Below are positions 21,331 through 32,835 of a stretch of DNA of 64,000 nt, one piece after another (within the stretch, counting starts at the first letter, position 1; every line of letters starts with the position of its first letter). A model generated the notes under the pieces. That model did not search any database. It was not told the origin of the DNA and was given only the letters and a program-made list of their open reading frames with translations. The stretch is from Marvania coccoides. Taxonomy: Eukaryota; Chlorophyta; Trebouxiophyceae; Chlorellales; Chlorellaceae. Both the position numbers and the translations under genes were made by a program. The DNA is taken from the NCBI GenBank assembly GCA_963854735.1, contig OY978097.1, positions 2,728,001 through 2,792,000 on the forward strand. The letters are read 5' to 3'.

Positions 21331-22694
21331 TTGTATTTGGTTCTGTCTCTATTTAATTTGTTCATTTCCCTCTCGCTTGTCTATCTTGCTGCACCTGCTT
21401 GCCTTGGTACACGCTCTTGACTACGACTTTGGATGCATCACTTCCCACACAGCCAGGGTTGAGTGACCACTGTAGAAGAGAGGGGTGCTGGGGCGTCCCG
21501 GCATTGCCCAAGCGTGTACCTTGACCGGACGGTTCGCGTTCTCGCCGTCCGGAGCGTCATGCATGCCTTGCATTACTGCATGCACCCGTGCCTGTTTTTG
21601 CACATGTATTTGCTCTGCACCTGTTTTCTGTGTCGGTCGAGCCGTCGGGGACTCGGGGGCAGGGGCCAGAGCCCAGAACTGAGGTTGATCCGACGGATGG
21701 AAGGGGGGCTCTGCCTTCCTGTGGCGGGGTTTGTGGCACGTCGACTTGCGGTTCTCTATAGGGGTAACCTCGGTAGTAGACGTCAAACCATCTGTAAACC
21801 CTTGAAACCTCTAAACCTCTAAGAATTATTCTTGTCTAAAATCCCAATTTCCATTTCCTCCTTTTCAGCATTACATTTTTTTCGTTATTATGATATGATA
21901 GTATGTTAGTCAGTATGATAGTCATTCTTCGTATGCTCTCCGCTCGAATAAAGAGAGAGGCAAGTGCAAAAACCATCTCTTTGAATTGGGCATGTGCATG
22001 GAACCTGCAAGCCTGTAAGCCTGTGCCTGTAAACCTGTACCTGCAAGCAAACGTGTAAACCTGCAAACCTGGAAACTCTGCATCGAGGCTGTAGTGCAGC
22101 TAGGCTGCAGCTTTACGTCAATCACTTGGCTGCCGGCTACTATAGCTGCCGCCGACCACTACCCGTGGCCTGACACAAACTCAGCACTGCCTAAGCGTCA
22201 GGCTGAGCAAATTTCCGTAATAGCCCCACTGCGACATTATAAAGATCGTGAATTGGACTAAAATTGGCGTCATTGCAGCAAAATCAGATATTTGAAGGCT
22301 TTCTTGCAGAGAAAGCCGAGGATTTCTGAGCGGCCCCATCTTCTGGCGAAGTCGACGCTCCTGAGGTTATTCTGTGCGTTCATAGTGAATTGTGCCTCAA
22401 CTTTTTTACTTTGGTAGTACTTATAGTTTCACAAGTTTTCCTGGTGTAACGAGTTTGGGAGGGGGTGGTGAAGCGTGCCGCCCCGAACGCCCATCAGTCT
22501 AGCGAAGAAAGGCGACTTTCGCTCGGAATAGGGCTTGTCGACACGTCTTCCGAAGAAATCTTAATTTCCCATGGTATTAGCTGTACATGGTATTTCTTGC
22601 CAAATTCATATGATTCCAGATAGTAGATGAAGGAAAGGGCCTTAGGGGAAGGCCCCTCCTATTCTCACTCAATCGAACAACAAGTGTCACGGGC
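21331..22694. repeat. Gene-poor region with AAACC-rich repeat patches
   Basis: 1.36 kb without a supported gene. Two short patches built from variants of TGTAAACC / CTAAACC occur at about 21784-21824 and 22005-22076, resembling the AAACC repeats after the LINE remnant. Together they suggest several decayed insertions. An ORF at 21463-21822 lacks coding bias. Confidence 0.4.
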
Positions 22695-23921
22695 GTGTTC
22701 TCTTCTCTCCTCCTCCGCCTCTCAACAACTGCATTTGGGATGCTGATAGAAGAGGAGGAGCGCGCTCCTTCGCCCAGGGCTTTAGCGCGCCACTTGGAAG
22801 AGCTTCGGGCGGAGAACCGCCGTCTCCTTGACGTCAACTCCGCGCTGGAAGCTCTCTCGCTGGAGGCATCAGAACTAGGGGCGCTGGTGGCGCAGACTCC
22901 TGAGATGCCGCTGGTCCCCCTCCCCTCTCCAGCTTCGGTGAAACCTGCCGTGCTGGAGCACATTTTTGTGTTGGGGAAAAACCTACCTGGTTCAGTGATG
23001 GCGGCTCTTGCTAACATGCCAGCAGGCTTCCTAGTCGACATCCACACGGAAAGCTGCAGGAGACTCCTAGAGAACGCTATGCAGGTGAGCAAGAAAAGGT
23101 TATGAGGCCTTCTTGCACATATATTTCACTTTGTTTCCCTTTTTTCTTTCCATGCAGTGGATGCAAAGCGGAAAAAGTGACCAGGAAAGGCTAGCGCTAG
23201 TATCGACTACAGCCAATGGCGTTCGGGTATGGATTCATTACGGTTTCCTCCCATTTTGTCATTTTGTGGTGGCAGCATACTTACTTTCCAATTTTATTGC
23301 TGCAGCGAAATATTGCCAACCGCTTAGTGACAATGAACATGGATATGGTGATTGCATCTCGTCGTCTGCTCGTCGCACGGCCAGGTGGCTCGTCAGAAGG
23401 CGATGAGTACCTGCAGAAGTTGACGGTAGCTGCACAGCATCTGGGGCTGCACCCTCTGCAGAAGCTAAAAATCAAGCGCGCTCGGAAAGCCTTCTTCGAA
23501 AGTGTCGATTCAATCAACGAAGACATGGCCGTGGCCCACCAAGCGCTGCTTGAGTCGCAGGCTTATCTTTCTCAAGGTGGCAGTGGTGGTCTGCACAACA
23601 GTGCCCAGGTGCGATTTTGGCTTCTTCTGTTCTCATGGAAACACGGAACAGCTTTAAAACCTATATAGCTGATCAGAAAATCCTTTTTCTTTCACCCCCT
23701 TTTTGTTTTTTTATATTGTTTTTTTGCAGCGATTGCTTGCAACTGACAAACTCTCCGCGGAATTAAAGCGCTGCCAAGACCGCATTTGGGTGGCGTACCA
23801 CCAGTTTGCCATGACCGTGAATAAAAGTTTCACGTGGGTGCAGTGGGCAATGCTTGCTGGTGCAGTGTCGCCCCTAGATTGCGATCACGTAATCCTCTCG
23901 GCGTTGATATGCGGTCGATAA
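22695..23921 (+). CDS. Leucine-zipper-like protein lacking a visible basic region
   Basis: Four exons: 22695-23084, 23158-23226, 23306-23608 and 23730-23921. All introns are GT-AG and in phase 0, and the protein has 317 residues. Near the N-terminus ARHLEELRAENRRLLDVNSA is a heptad coiled coil of the bZIP zipper type, but no basic DNA-contact region (N-x7-R/K) precedes it in this exon, and I found none upstream. The rest is helical, with ATDKLSAELKRCQDRIW and VAYHQFAMTVNKSFTWVQWA near the end. A long helical tail is common in algal bZIP proteins. It may be a bZIP with an unseen upstream exon, a dominant-negative dimer partner, or an unrelated coiled-coil protein. The ATG at 22740 is another possible start. 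Confidence 0.7.
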
Positions 23922-24519
23922 AAAAATATACTTCACGGTACTACTATTAGTGATAAGGGCCCTTTTCCACCATAGGCCCTTTGCTCGGTTAACCATCCTC
24001 TAATAAATAAGAATAAAAAATTATCTCTGTCGGACAATTTTTATTTTTATTTTTTAGACTTAACGACAATCAATTTTTAAATAGTACCCATACAATGAAA
24101 TTTATTATTTTTCCTCAATAAATGCAATGAATTAATATTAATGCTGAGAACGCAAGCTGTAAGAAAGCAAAAAATTATCTTCATGCAAGCAAAATGGGCG
24201 CCCCTGATGATATTTTTATGCTGTTCGGCTGCGTGAAAATTCTCTCCCGCCCCTCCCCCCCCCCCCCCCCCCCCGCCCCCTCCCACCACCACTCCCATTC
24301 ATGGCCCCCTTGTTTTTTTCCTTCTTTTCTTTTCTTCCCTCCTGTCTTGAGATAATATCTTTCGGGAGAATAACTGCTTGGTTACAAATTCATCAATTGA
24401 ACATCGCATCATCCAATTTTGTGGCCATCCCCCGCTGGCATCGGCTTTTTCGCGAAACATTTTTGATCACCTTGCAATAAAAACATTGTTTACGTCTCAA
24501 AAACAATTGAAATCTTCTG
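23922..24519. other. AT-rich spacer with C20 homopolymer
   Basis: 598 bp between two plus-strand genes, very AT-rich except for a C20 tract at about 24255-24274 in a C-rich stretch. It should contain the IMPL1 promoter. No gene seen. Confidence 0.5.
24255..24274 (+). repeat. Homopolymer C20
   Basis: Twenty consecutive C's within a C/T-rich stretch. Such G-runs on the opposite strand can form quadruplex-like structures and are prone to sequencing error. Confidence 0.9.
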
Positions 24520-25774
24520 ATGCTGAACACCCTGAAGGCCCCCGCCTTCAAGCCTCTGCAGGCTGCCCGCAGCACCCCCTTCCGCGCCGCCCCCTCCCGT
24601 CGCTCCTCCGTCACCACGCTCGCCAGCACCGGCAAAGTCCCCAACGCCGAACTCCTGACGGTGGCGCAGCGCGCCGCCGAAGCGGGCGCCGCGGTGGTGC
24701 ACGCCGCGCTGGACCGCCCCCGCAACATTAGCTACAAAGGAAAGACCGATCTTGTCACAGAAACTGACACAGCCAGCGAGGAGGCAGTGCTGCGCGTGCT
24801 GCGTGAAGCCTTCCCCGACCATGCCCTGCTGGGTGAAGAGGGCGGGGTGTCAGGCAACACAGATTCCGAGTATCTGTGGTGCGTAGACCCCCTGGATGGC
24901 ACTACAAATTTTGCACACGGCTACCCTTCTTTTGCGGTGAGCGTGGCCTGCCTGCGCCACGCGCTGCCGGTGGCGGCCACCGTCATCGAGTTTGCGGGCG
25001 GCAGCGGCTCCTGGGTGACCCGCACCTACACCGCGCGCCGCAATGGCGGGGCATTTTTGAACGGCCAACCCATCCAAGTCAGCAGGGAGCACGACCTGCA
25101 GCGCTCGTTGCTGATCACTGGGTTCGGGTACGAGCACGACGAGGCGTGGGAGGCCAACCTGAAGCTGTTTAGGGAGTTCACTGATGTCACGCAGGGCGTG
25201 CGTCGGCTTGGATCAGCGGCCATTGATATGTGCCATGTGGCCAGCGGTAAGCATCAATTGTGGGCTATGTAAGGGCGGTTTATCATCCATATTTATCTCC
25301 TTATAAAACTCCTATCAAAACTCAGTGAAAGAGGGGTGAAACCTGGTGTCCTTTTTTTTTTTAAATCTCATTTTGTTCTTTTTTTCTTTCCTCTACAGGT
25401 ATTGCGGAGGCATACTGGGAGTTCCGCCTAAAGCCGTGGGACATGGCGGCCGGCGTGCTGATTGTTGAGGAGGCTGGCGGCACCGTGACGACCCTCGACG
25501 GCCGTGCTTTCAGCGTGTTTGATCGCAGCGTCATTGTCTCCAATGGGTTCGTACATGAAGCCATGATGGCCAAGACGGAGCCTGCGGTGGCCAAGCTGGT
25601 GCGGAGCGGCGTGGATCTGAGCCAGTGGTTTGTACCGAAGGTGAGAGACCACAACAGAAAAGGAAGCGCCAGGCATTCGATAATATTTCCCTGGTTGGAG
25701 CTTGAATACCGACGAGTTTCTTTTTTTTGTGGCTGCAGGGATATCGGGTACACTCTGGAGCCCAGTTGGAGTGA
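24520..25774 (+). CDS. IMPL1: Plastid inositol monophosphatase-like phosphatase (IMPL1 type)
   Basis: Three exons: 24520-25246, 25399-25640 and 25739-25774, coding 334 residues; the last exon adds only 12 codons. The first about 40 residues are basic and Ser/Ala-rich without acidic residues, a typical plastid transit peptide. The Mg-binding motifs of the inositol monophosphatase family are intact: LLGEEGG, then WCVDPLDGTTNFAHGYPSF (about 120-138) and LKPWDMAAGVLIVEEAGG in exon 2. The family removes phosphate from inositol phosphates or related sugars. In plants the IMPL1 branch is plastidic, and the C-terminal GVDLSQWF resembles that branch. It differs from IMPL2 (histidinol-phosphate phosphatase) in these features, but assignment rests on motif memory. 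Confidence 0.88.
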
Positions 25775-26027
25775 AGCTAACGTGCCCTCAACAGAGAGAA
25801 AGAAAGAAAAATAAGAGAAAGAAAGAGAGAAAGAAAGAGAGTTGTTGGCGGCCATTGTTGCTGACTGGAATAATGGAGTATTAGAAATTCGAGTGTTACA
25901 GTGCGTGAATATCATGTTTTCTCGCGTTATTTTTTCCCGACCATTTGCTATATCTATTTGTTTAAAAAAACCAATCCAATTATGTCGGTGAGTAACTCTG
26001 CCTGAGAATAAGTCAAAATCAAAATTT
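25775..26027. other. Convergent intergenic spacer
   Basis: 253 bp between IMPL1 and the CBM20 gene, with a GAAA-rich stretch near 25795-25840. Nothing else seen. Confidence 0.5.
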
Positions 26028-27339
26028 TCATTTCAGCAGCTTGGCAGCCAGCGTGGCTGCGTCCATACCATCTGCGGTGTCACCAAACCGCACGATCAGC
26101 TCCCCGTCGGACCCTTGTCTCACGCTGCTCGCCAGCTGAGCCATCTCAGGCGGCAGATCCACCCTGTTGGAAAGTGCAGCGTCGCCGGCAATTTCAGCAG
26201 CTTCCTCGACATCCTCTTCTTTCTCTTCCACTGCTGCTGTCACAGGCCCCGCCACAATTTGAGGCTCCTCTGCCCCGCTTTCATCTTCCTTAGAGTCCTC
26301 AGAAGAGGCAGCAGAGCTCGTGGTGGTGGCGGGAGAAGGCAGGGGATCTTCCTCGTCAAACGAGGCCTCCACCATCGCAGCCACCGCTGCTGATGCCAGG
26401 GACGCCGCTGCAGCCTCTCCGTTCTCAGCTGCGCTCTGCACCTCCCTGATCGACTCCAGCTTCCGCATGTCGTTCTCCACCTTTTCTTCGAGCCCTGATA
26501 ATTTCGCTTCGAGGTTCTCTCGCTTGCTGTTGACCCGTTTCACCGTCTCCTGCGCCACTCCGGCTGCAGAGCTCAGCTCTTTGGACGCCGCTGCAGGCTG
26601 CCGCTGTGTTTTCTTTTCCACCTCCAGCGTTGTTTCTCCGCTGCCCCACACGCACACGATTTTTGCGGCGTCGTCGGGAACAACGATGCAGCGGTTGGGG
26701 CCATCCTCCCAGGCAATGGCCTCCTCGCCAGACGCCTTTATCACCTTGAATTCCACACTTTTGCCAGCAGGCAGCTCGATGGCGGCGCTCCAGTTGTCTC
26801 CATCACCCCAGTTGAGTGCAGCAGCGTCAGCGGCGTTCCATGCGCCCAGCTCGGGCTCAGAGCCGACGATTTTCAAGCATTGCCCGAATTCTACAGGACA
26901 CGACGGCACTAGGATGTCAACTGCAGCGCATACAGGGAATGTTCCCTGCGAGAAAATTCGGAATAAATATGCAGGATATGGTGGGCGGGAACGCAACAGC
27001 AGCAAAGCACGAAAAGAGAGAAAAACACAGGCATATTTCTACGAATAAATGTTAGTCAAAAAGTACCACACCTTGCGAATGGCCGGTCTTTGGCTGGTTA
27101 AAAAATACCCATTTTGATTTAAATGGGCTTCAGTGCAGGAGGAACGAGGAGTTGTGAGCATAGCACAAGCGACAGAATGATCTTTTATTTTGAGGGGAAA
27201 GATATGCTATTTGAAACCCACCTGACGTAAAGGCGCGTTTAACATATCCAATTAATCTCAAGGAACATAAAGGGGAGACGTTTTGGCGTGCGCTCGCTCG
27301 GCACAACACTTTGCCATCAAGTTGTGAAACCTGAAACAT
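26028..27339 (-). CDS. Starch-binding CBM20 protein with coiled coil, plastid
   Basis: Two exons: 27339-27222 and 26920-26028, coding 336 residues. Exon 1 encodes a basic, Ser/Arg-rich leader without acidic clusters (a transit-peptide candidate) and splices in phase to VDILVPSCPVEFGQCLKIVG. That begins a CBM20 domain: GSEPELGAWNAADAAALNW, SAAIELPAGKSVEFKVI, then WEDGPNRCIVVP (about 40-135). Trp and Tyr-like positions used for alpha-glucan binding are kept. After it comes a predicted coiled coil (RVNSKRENLEAKLSGLEEKV), an acidic Ser/Glu-rich region and a short C-terminal domain ending in AATLAAKLLK. CBM20 binds starch, and no catalytic domain is present, so it is probably a starch-surface or scaffold protein. 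The reverse-strand ORF at 26320-27048 is a shadow. Confidence 0.85.
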
Positions 27340-27706
27340 CTATATGTCTTTTTCTCCTTTTGGAGAAGAACAAAAAATGTAAAGGATTAGCCTGAATCAA
27401 TATAAATATTGAGTATGTAAAAAAAATGCAGCAGAATCAGGGAATTCGGACAAATATAAAGCCCTTTCTTTTGTGTGCTGACAACACCCGAGGTGACAGC
27501 TGCTGGCTGGCATCTCATTGCGCCCATGCAATCAAATTCTGCATGGATTTGAGATTAAAAATCCATTGTTGAGCAACTATGAGGTCTCTACGGATTGGTT
27601 AAAACGATTAATACTGCAAAGCCATCTGGGAAACGCCATTAGAGGCAAACCCAATCGATTTAGACCAATTTTGGGCCATTCAAAGACTTTGAGCTCGGAC
27701 GCGTCC
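27340..27706. promoter_or_regulatory. Divergent intergenic region
   Basis: 367 bp between the starts of the CBM20 gene (minus) and the PEBP gene (plus). AT-rich; presumably holds both promoters. Confidence 0.35.
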
Positions 27707-28701
27707 ATGTCGCACAGCATTAAAAGCCCGGAGCAGTTCGCCCGCGGGCCCTTCGAGACGTCGGATTTTCCAAATATCATTTCAGACAGCACCGTGGCCT
27801 TTGCCGCTTGCAAGGCCGTCCCTGAGATCGTCGAAGTTATATTTTACTTAATCCCCCCTTGTTTTTGGCCCACAATGCCCCGTCCTTGCATCACTTTCCA
27901 TCATCCACTCTCGGGTTTTCTTTCATGATTCGATCTTGTCCTTTTTTGTTCCCTCGCTGCAGAGGTGGGCGACAGCGCCAAGCTGGGCGTGATCTATGGC
28001 TCGCTGGCCATCGAAAACGGGCAGCTTATCAGCCCTGACGAGCTCCTGCAGGAGCCGGACATCACTATTAAGCAGCTCAAGATAACCCCCCTCAACGCTG
28101 GCACGTACACGCTGATGATGGTGGACCCCGACGCCCCCGCGCCCACGACCCCTAAGTTCCGCTCCTGGTGCCACTGGCTGGTCATCAACATCCCTTCCAA
28201 CGAAGTTTGCCGTGGGGAGGTGGTCACCGAGTGAGCAGTGTTCTTGCAATTTTGGGGGTGGATTTATTATAATAATACATAATTATTGTTTAATAATATT
28301 TCCATGGATTTCGAAGTTCCCAGACCCATTCCGCCGGTCTCCCAAGGGCACTCCCCTTGGATTTGATGGTGTTTTTCGACTGTTAATACTTTGATTTTTG
28401 TAGGTACATGGCCCCCGAACCGGGAAAAGGAAAGAAACGGAGAATGAAAGGGGAATCGTGAAAGGCCCAGTGCCTGCCATCGTCCTCTCAATATCTGACA
28501 AATCAACGAAACTTGATGAAAACTGCAGGCCGCCACCGCTACCTCTTCCTGCTGTTTGAGCAAAAGGGGCGTGTGAAAGCTCGTCGGCTGAAGGGGCGGG
28601 CGGGCTTCCAGGTCAAGGAGTGGGCCAAGGAGCACAACCTAGGCAACCCTGTGGCTGGGCTGTGGTTCTGGAGCCAGGCGGACGGCGCTGGGGAGCAGTG
28701 A
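27707..28701 (+). CDS. Phosphatidylethanolamine-binding (PEBP/RKIP/FT-superfamily) protein
   Basis: Four exons: 27707-27835, 27965-28230, 28404-28429 and 28529-28701, coding 197 residues. The ligand-pocket signatures are present: LMMVDPDAPAPT (the DPD-P motif), WCHWLVINIPSN (the H-x-L/V-x-N-P-type strand), EYMAPEPGKGRHRYLFLLFE (the GxHRY block, created only by splicing exons 3 and 4) and a helical C-terminus. The first three exon joins use GT-AG sites except the third intron, whose donor reads G|GAAAGA instead of GT. PEBP proteins bind anionic ligands and act as kinase inhibitors or, in land plants, as FT/TFL1/MFT regulators. No transit peptide is obvious. The odd donor could be a real rare intron, a mutation or a sequence error. 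Confidence 0.85.
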
Positions 28702-29460
28702 ATGAGGGGCTCGGTGTCAGTTTTTTCATATTGTTAATAATGCGGCGAGAGGAGGAATTTTCCACGTGGTGAGATTTGCCATGTTTGTTTTACCGTGCAT
28801 GTAACACCGGCAATTATTCTGAGTGCAAGGCTTAGAGGCCGCTGCCGCTGCCGCTGCCGCTGCCGCTGCCGCTGCCGCTGCCGCTGCCGCTGCCGCTGCC
28901 GCTGCCGCTGCCGCTGCCGCTGCTGCTGCCGCTGCCCCCTAAGGTTGCGCCTTGAGTCTGCGTGAATGAAACACCCCTCTTCTTTTATTTGTTTTATTGA
29001 CCGATAGGGTGTTATAAATTATCAAATGTTTAAACATTGAGGGAGCTCACTCTACAAGTTTTGAAATGAAAGAGTCGGTAAAAATAGTCGGTCGGGACAT
29101 ACTACCATTACCGCCATGCAGAGCAAAAGAAGATAGATGAACAGGCGCAGACCTAAGCATGGTATCCTTGCGGTATATAGGCGTGCACTTTTTCCTGTGT
29201 CGGTACCATTCAATCGAGCCAACAGCGGCTGTGCCAAAGTCACCGCCGGCGAAAGAAAGAAAATAAATGAAGTGTTTAGCCGTTTAAACTTGCAATTCAA
29301 ATCCACTTATCTTTATTTGGCGCAAAGCGCTCACGTCACGCCATTTGGAGAAATTTTTATTTCGCATAGATGCGATAGATTTTTCACCGATTGAGAGCTT
29401 TTGTTTCATCGATTTTCAATCAGGAGCACCTAAAGAATTGTCATAAATATCTCTGTGAAC
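28702..29460. other. Spacer containing the GCCGCT microsatellite
   Basis: 759 bp between two plus-strand genes. Apart from the hexanucleotide repeat at 28838-28936 it is AT-rich and without a supported gene. Confidence 0.5.
28838..28936 (+). repeat. (GCCGCT)n hexanucleotide microsatellite
   Basis: About 99 bp of nearly perfect GCCGCT units, with one variant GCTGCT near the 3' end. It lies 137 bp after the PEBP stop, so it may be in that transcript's 3' UTR. Confidence 0.95.
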
Positions 29461-32400
29461 ATGCAGCGCGCCGGATGGCGTCACACGCTGGGCGGCAGCA
29501 CAATAGCCCGTCCGCTGCCGTCGCCGCTGGCGCTTCGTCGCCCCACCCCCTGCTCACCCCGGCTGGCGCCTCGCCTGACTGTCCACTCGCGCAAGCTGCA
29601 CGTTACCATGGCCGCCTCCGGCGGAAAAGGCCTCTCTTCTCCTCCAGCTACCGATATAAAGCGCCCTTCCGCTGCTCCTTCCTCCGGCTGGCGGACATTT
29701 TGGTTTGCCGTGGACACCACGGCTTGGCTGGGCGCAGTGGGCACCGCTGTCGCGTTCATTCTCACCTCCGAGGCGCTGCTGGTGAGCGGGCCCCTGGTGC
29801 TGCCGCTTGTGGCGCTGTTTGCCAGCCGGCAGCGCAGCCAACTTGACTCTGCAGCGGCGGCGGCCGAGGTGCAGCAAGAAGTGGCTGCAGCGCTGCGGCA
29901 GGTGGCGTCATTGTCGGAGGAGAGCGCCGCGGAGGTGGCGGAGGAGGTGGCAGCGCTGGTGGACGAGGTGAGGCAGGGCAGGACGGCGCCGGAGCGAATT
30001 GTGCGCAGCGTGGAGGCAAAGCTGGCTGCGGTGGAGAGCAGCATGCGCGGGGTGGGGTCCTCCACCAAGGAAGCGTTGGAGGACGCGGCGCAGCAGCGAG
30101 GGAGGGCGGTGAAGGAGCTGTCTGGGCTGCTCGGCACGCTGCGTCGGGATTTGAACGCTGACTTCAGACAAGCCACGGGAGACGAGCTGGTGGCACTGGG
30201 GCGAGTGGACACCAGGCTAGCTGTAAGTAACGAACGTGCTTTTATTCTATTTGTTTTTCGGGTGTTAAATTTCAGTTTTGAAAAATACTTCAAATTTTCA
30301 TATTTTCTCTCTCTCGAATTATTGCACAGGCTCTGGAGGGGGCGATATCTGGGCTGGAGGTGGCGCAGTCGGAGGGTCTGCGGCGCGTCAGCTCCAGCAT
30401 GGGCGGGGTCATGGCAGAGAGCAGGGATGCTCTGGAGGAAGCAGTGAGGGCCGAGGTGTGGCGCTCGCTGGAGCCAGTGAGAAGGCTGCCGCAGGTGCTG
30501 GCGGCTGCCGCACCTGGCCTCGTGGCAGACCGCAGCCTGGTGAGTAACAAAATACAAACCCCCGTCCTTTCTTATATTGCTATACTTAGCGAATAGGCAT
30601 TTCACTTGATTTATTTCTCTCCTTCATCCTCCACAGATGCAGCCTCAGATAAACGAAGCGGCGCTGAAGGAGGCCATCGCCGACCAAATTGCCGCCCTGG
30701 GGGAGGAGCTGCTGCGGGAGCAGCGTGCGCTGCTGCAGGAGGCTGGCGTCGCCGCCCCCTCCTCGGTCACCATCGCTCCCGCTCAATGGAATCAACTTGG
30801 GAAACGACTCATCGCGCTGGAGGGACAGCTGACTGGCGTGGCAGAAACAACGCAAGCGTTTTCGCCCCCTCAAGAGTCGCTGGATGCGGCTGCAGCTGCT
30901 TCGCAGCAGCTCGCCGGCTTGCGCTCCGACTTCCAATCACTTGCCAGGACGGTGGAAGACGCGTTGACCCAGCAGCGGGCTGCCCAGACGGCGGCTTTGG
31001 GGCTGGCGGGCGGCTCTGCGGCGATGGACGACCTTCTGTTGGCTCCCCTGGAAGAGGCGTTGACTCGGTTGAGAGACGATGTGCGATCGGCGGCAGAAGT
31101 GGCTGCTATCGACCAGACCGCTGACAAGGAAGCCTCGCGCTGGATTGTGGGGCTGGAAACCAGGCTGGTGGCGTCGCTGACTCCCGCGCTGGAAGCAATC
31201 GCCATCGCCAGAAGGGCCAATGCCGACGCCAGCAGCAGGGCGGCGACGGCGACAGCAGAGAGCTCTATGCTGCAGCTGGAGCAGCAAGAGGTGCTGGAGG
31301 AGGCCATGGGAGGCATTGCAGCGCTGTCGGCGCAGCTGGAGTCGCTTGGAGGGCAGCTGGAGACCTTGGAAGGGCGCTTGGAAGAGAACGCTGTTGCTGT
31401 CGCTGTTACCGCAACAGAGGCGGCCCCTGAGCCCGATGCGGCCGTCCAGGCTGCCCCGCGAGTTGAGGAAGAAGCTGGGGCGGAAGATTCTGGCAGAAAC
31501 GCAGCCTACGATCGAATGCAGGAACTGCTTCAGGGCAGCAGCAGCAGCGGAAACGGCAGCAGCAGCGAAAGCACTGCCGCCACAGGGTTGCCCATCAGAG
31601 ACTGGTTGGCTGGCGCTCGAGTACCACGGGAAGATGACGTCGTGGAGGGCAGCGTGGCAGTGCCTGTGGGGGCTGTTGCTCCCGCCGCTAGCGCCAGTAG
31701 TGGCGGAGCCCGCCCGGTGAGTGCGCTGCTGCAAGAACAAATGGCATTCGAGGCCGGCTTGGCCGCAGCAGCGGGCCGCGAAGTGGATGGAGTTGCACAA
31801 GAGGAGGAGCTGCCGCAAGAAGAGCCGCCAATGGAGGCAGCCGCTGCTGCCGCCTCTCCGCCCCAAGAAGAGGCTTTTGAAGAGCAAGAAAGGGAGGACG
31901 ATATGGCAGCAGGAGGGCCTTCTGGCCAGGGAATCTTCTTTGAAGACGAAAACCCCCAGGCGCTGTACGAGCGGGGGGTGGACCTGTTGCGAGAGGGGCG
32001 GGCCCTGGGGGGCCCCGACACACCGGGAGACTGGGACACAGCCGACGCCGCCTTGGCTGAGGCAGCGGCCTGCTTCCAGGCCGCCGCAGCGGCGCTGGAG
32101 GACGGCGCGGGGATTAAAGCACTGGGAAATGGCGGGAACGCGCTCATGGCGCGCGCCAAGGTCAAATCTCAGATGGCTCGCTCAACGCCGCCGGGCCCCG
32201 ATGCGGAGGCTTTAGCTGTGGAGGCAAAGGAGCTGCTGGTGGTGGCGGGACGGCGGTACCGTGAATTGCTGCTCGTGGACCCCACCCAGGGGCGAGCGTT
32301 CTTGAATTGGGGGCGGGCGGTGTGCCTGAGAGCGGAGCTGGCCAGAGAGGCCGGAGACTTAGCTAGCGCGCACTCCCTGTTTGTGAACGCGGCTGAGAAG

Positions 32401-32628
32401 TTCCAGGCGGCGCTGGAGCTGCGCGCGGACGCGGCAGATGCGCTGCGGTTGGCCGGGACGTCGCTGCTGAGCGCTGCGCGATGCCAAAATGGCGACAGTG
32501 AGGAACGGCTGCGGCTACTGGAGGAGGCTGAGGCGTACCTGGCGGACGCGCTCGCGAGCGGTGCCCCCGAGGAAATATCATTGAAGCTGCAGGAGTGTCG
32601 CGCCCTGTTGGCAGGCTATTATGCCTAA
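29461..32628 (+). CDS. Large plastid membrane protein with coiled coils and TPR-like C-terminus (987 aa)
   Basis: Three exons: 29461-30222, 30330-30539 and 30637-32628. All introns are phase 0 and GT-AG. Residues 1-70 are Arg/Ser/Pro-rich like a transit peptide. Two close hydrophobic segments (about 80-122; TTAWLGAVGTAVAFIL and VSGPLVLPLVALFASR) are followed by hundreds of residues of Ala/Glu/Gln-rich helix with heptad character (GIAALSAQLESLGGQLETLE). An acidic, disordered linker leads to a C-terminal region of helical repeats: RYRELLLVDPTQGRAFLNWG, AEKFQAALELRADAADALRL, EAEAYLADALASG. These have the spacing and small-residue pattern of TPR repeats. This suggests a membrane-anchored tether or assembly scaffold in the plastid envelope or thylakoid. 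I recognise no orthologue by name. Confidence 0.85.
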
Positions 32629-32835
32629 TAGCTTTAGAAGAAACGCAGGGTTCGTGGATTTTATCCTAACGTTGATTGAGAGAGCGAGTAGACATTTTTA
32701 CTGCTGGCTACGTGTTTTACAGTATATATAATGGCATTACAATTAAAGAACGTGCACATGCGTTTAATTCCAAACACCGTTTGCCCCGGTCATATTCATT
32801 CGTTCACAATGCACACTGCACTAATCTAGTTTACT

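Noticed and set aside
21463..21822. 119-codon open frame in the LINE region
   Set aside because: No coding bias or recognisable motif; probably part of decayed repeat DNA.
22005..22076. Possible interstitial telomeric repeat
   Set aside because: Units vary (TGTAAACC, TGCAAACC, TGTACC) and no regular TTTAGGG-type array exists.
24077..24298. Minus-strand open frame beginning with a poly-Gly run
   Set aside because: The Gly run is just the C20 tract read on the other strand; the rest is AT-rich without coding bias.
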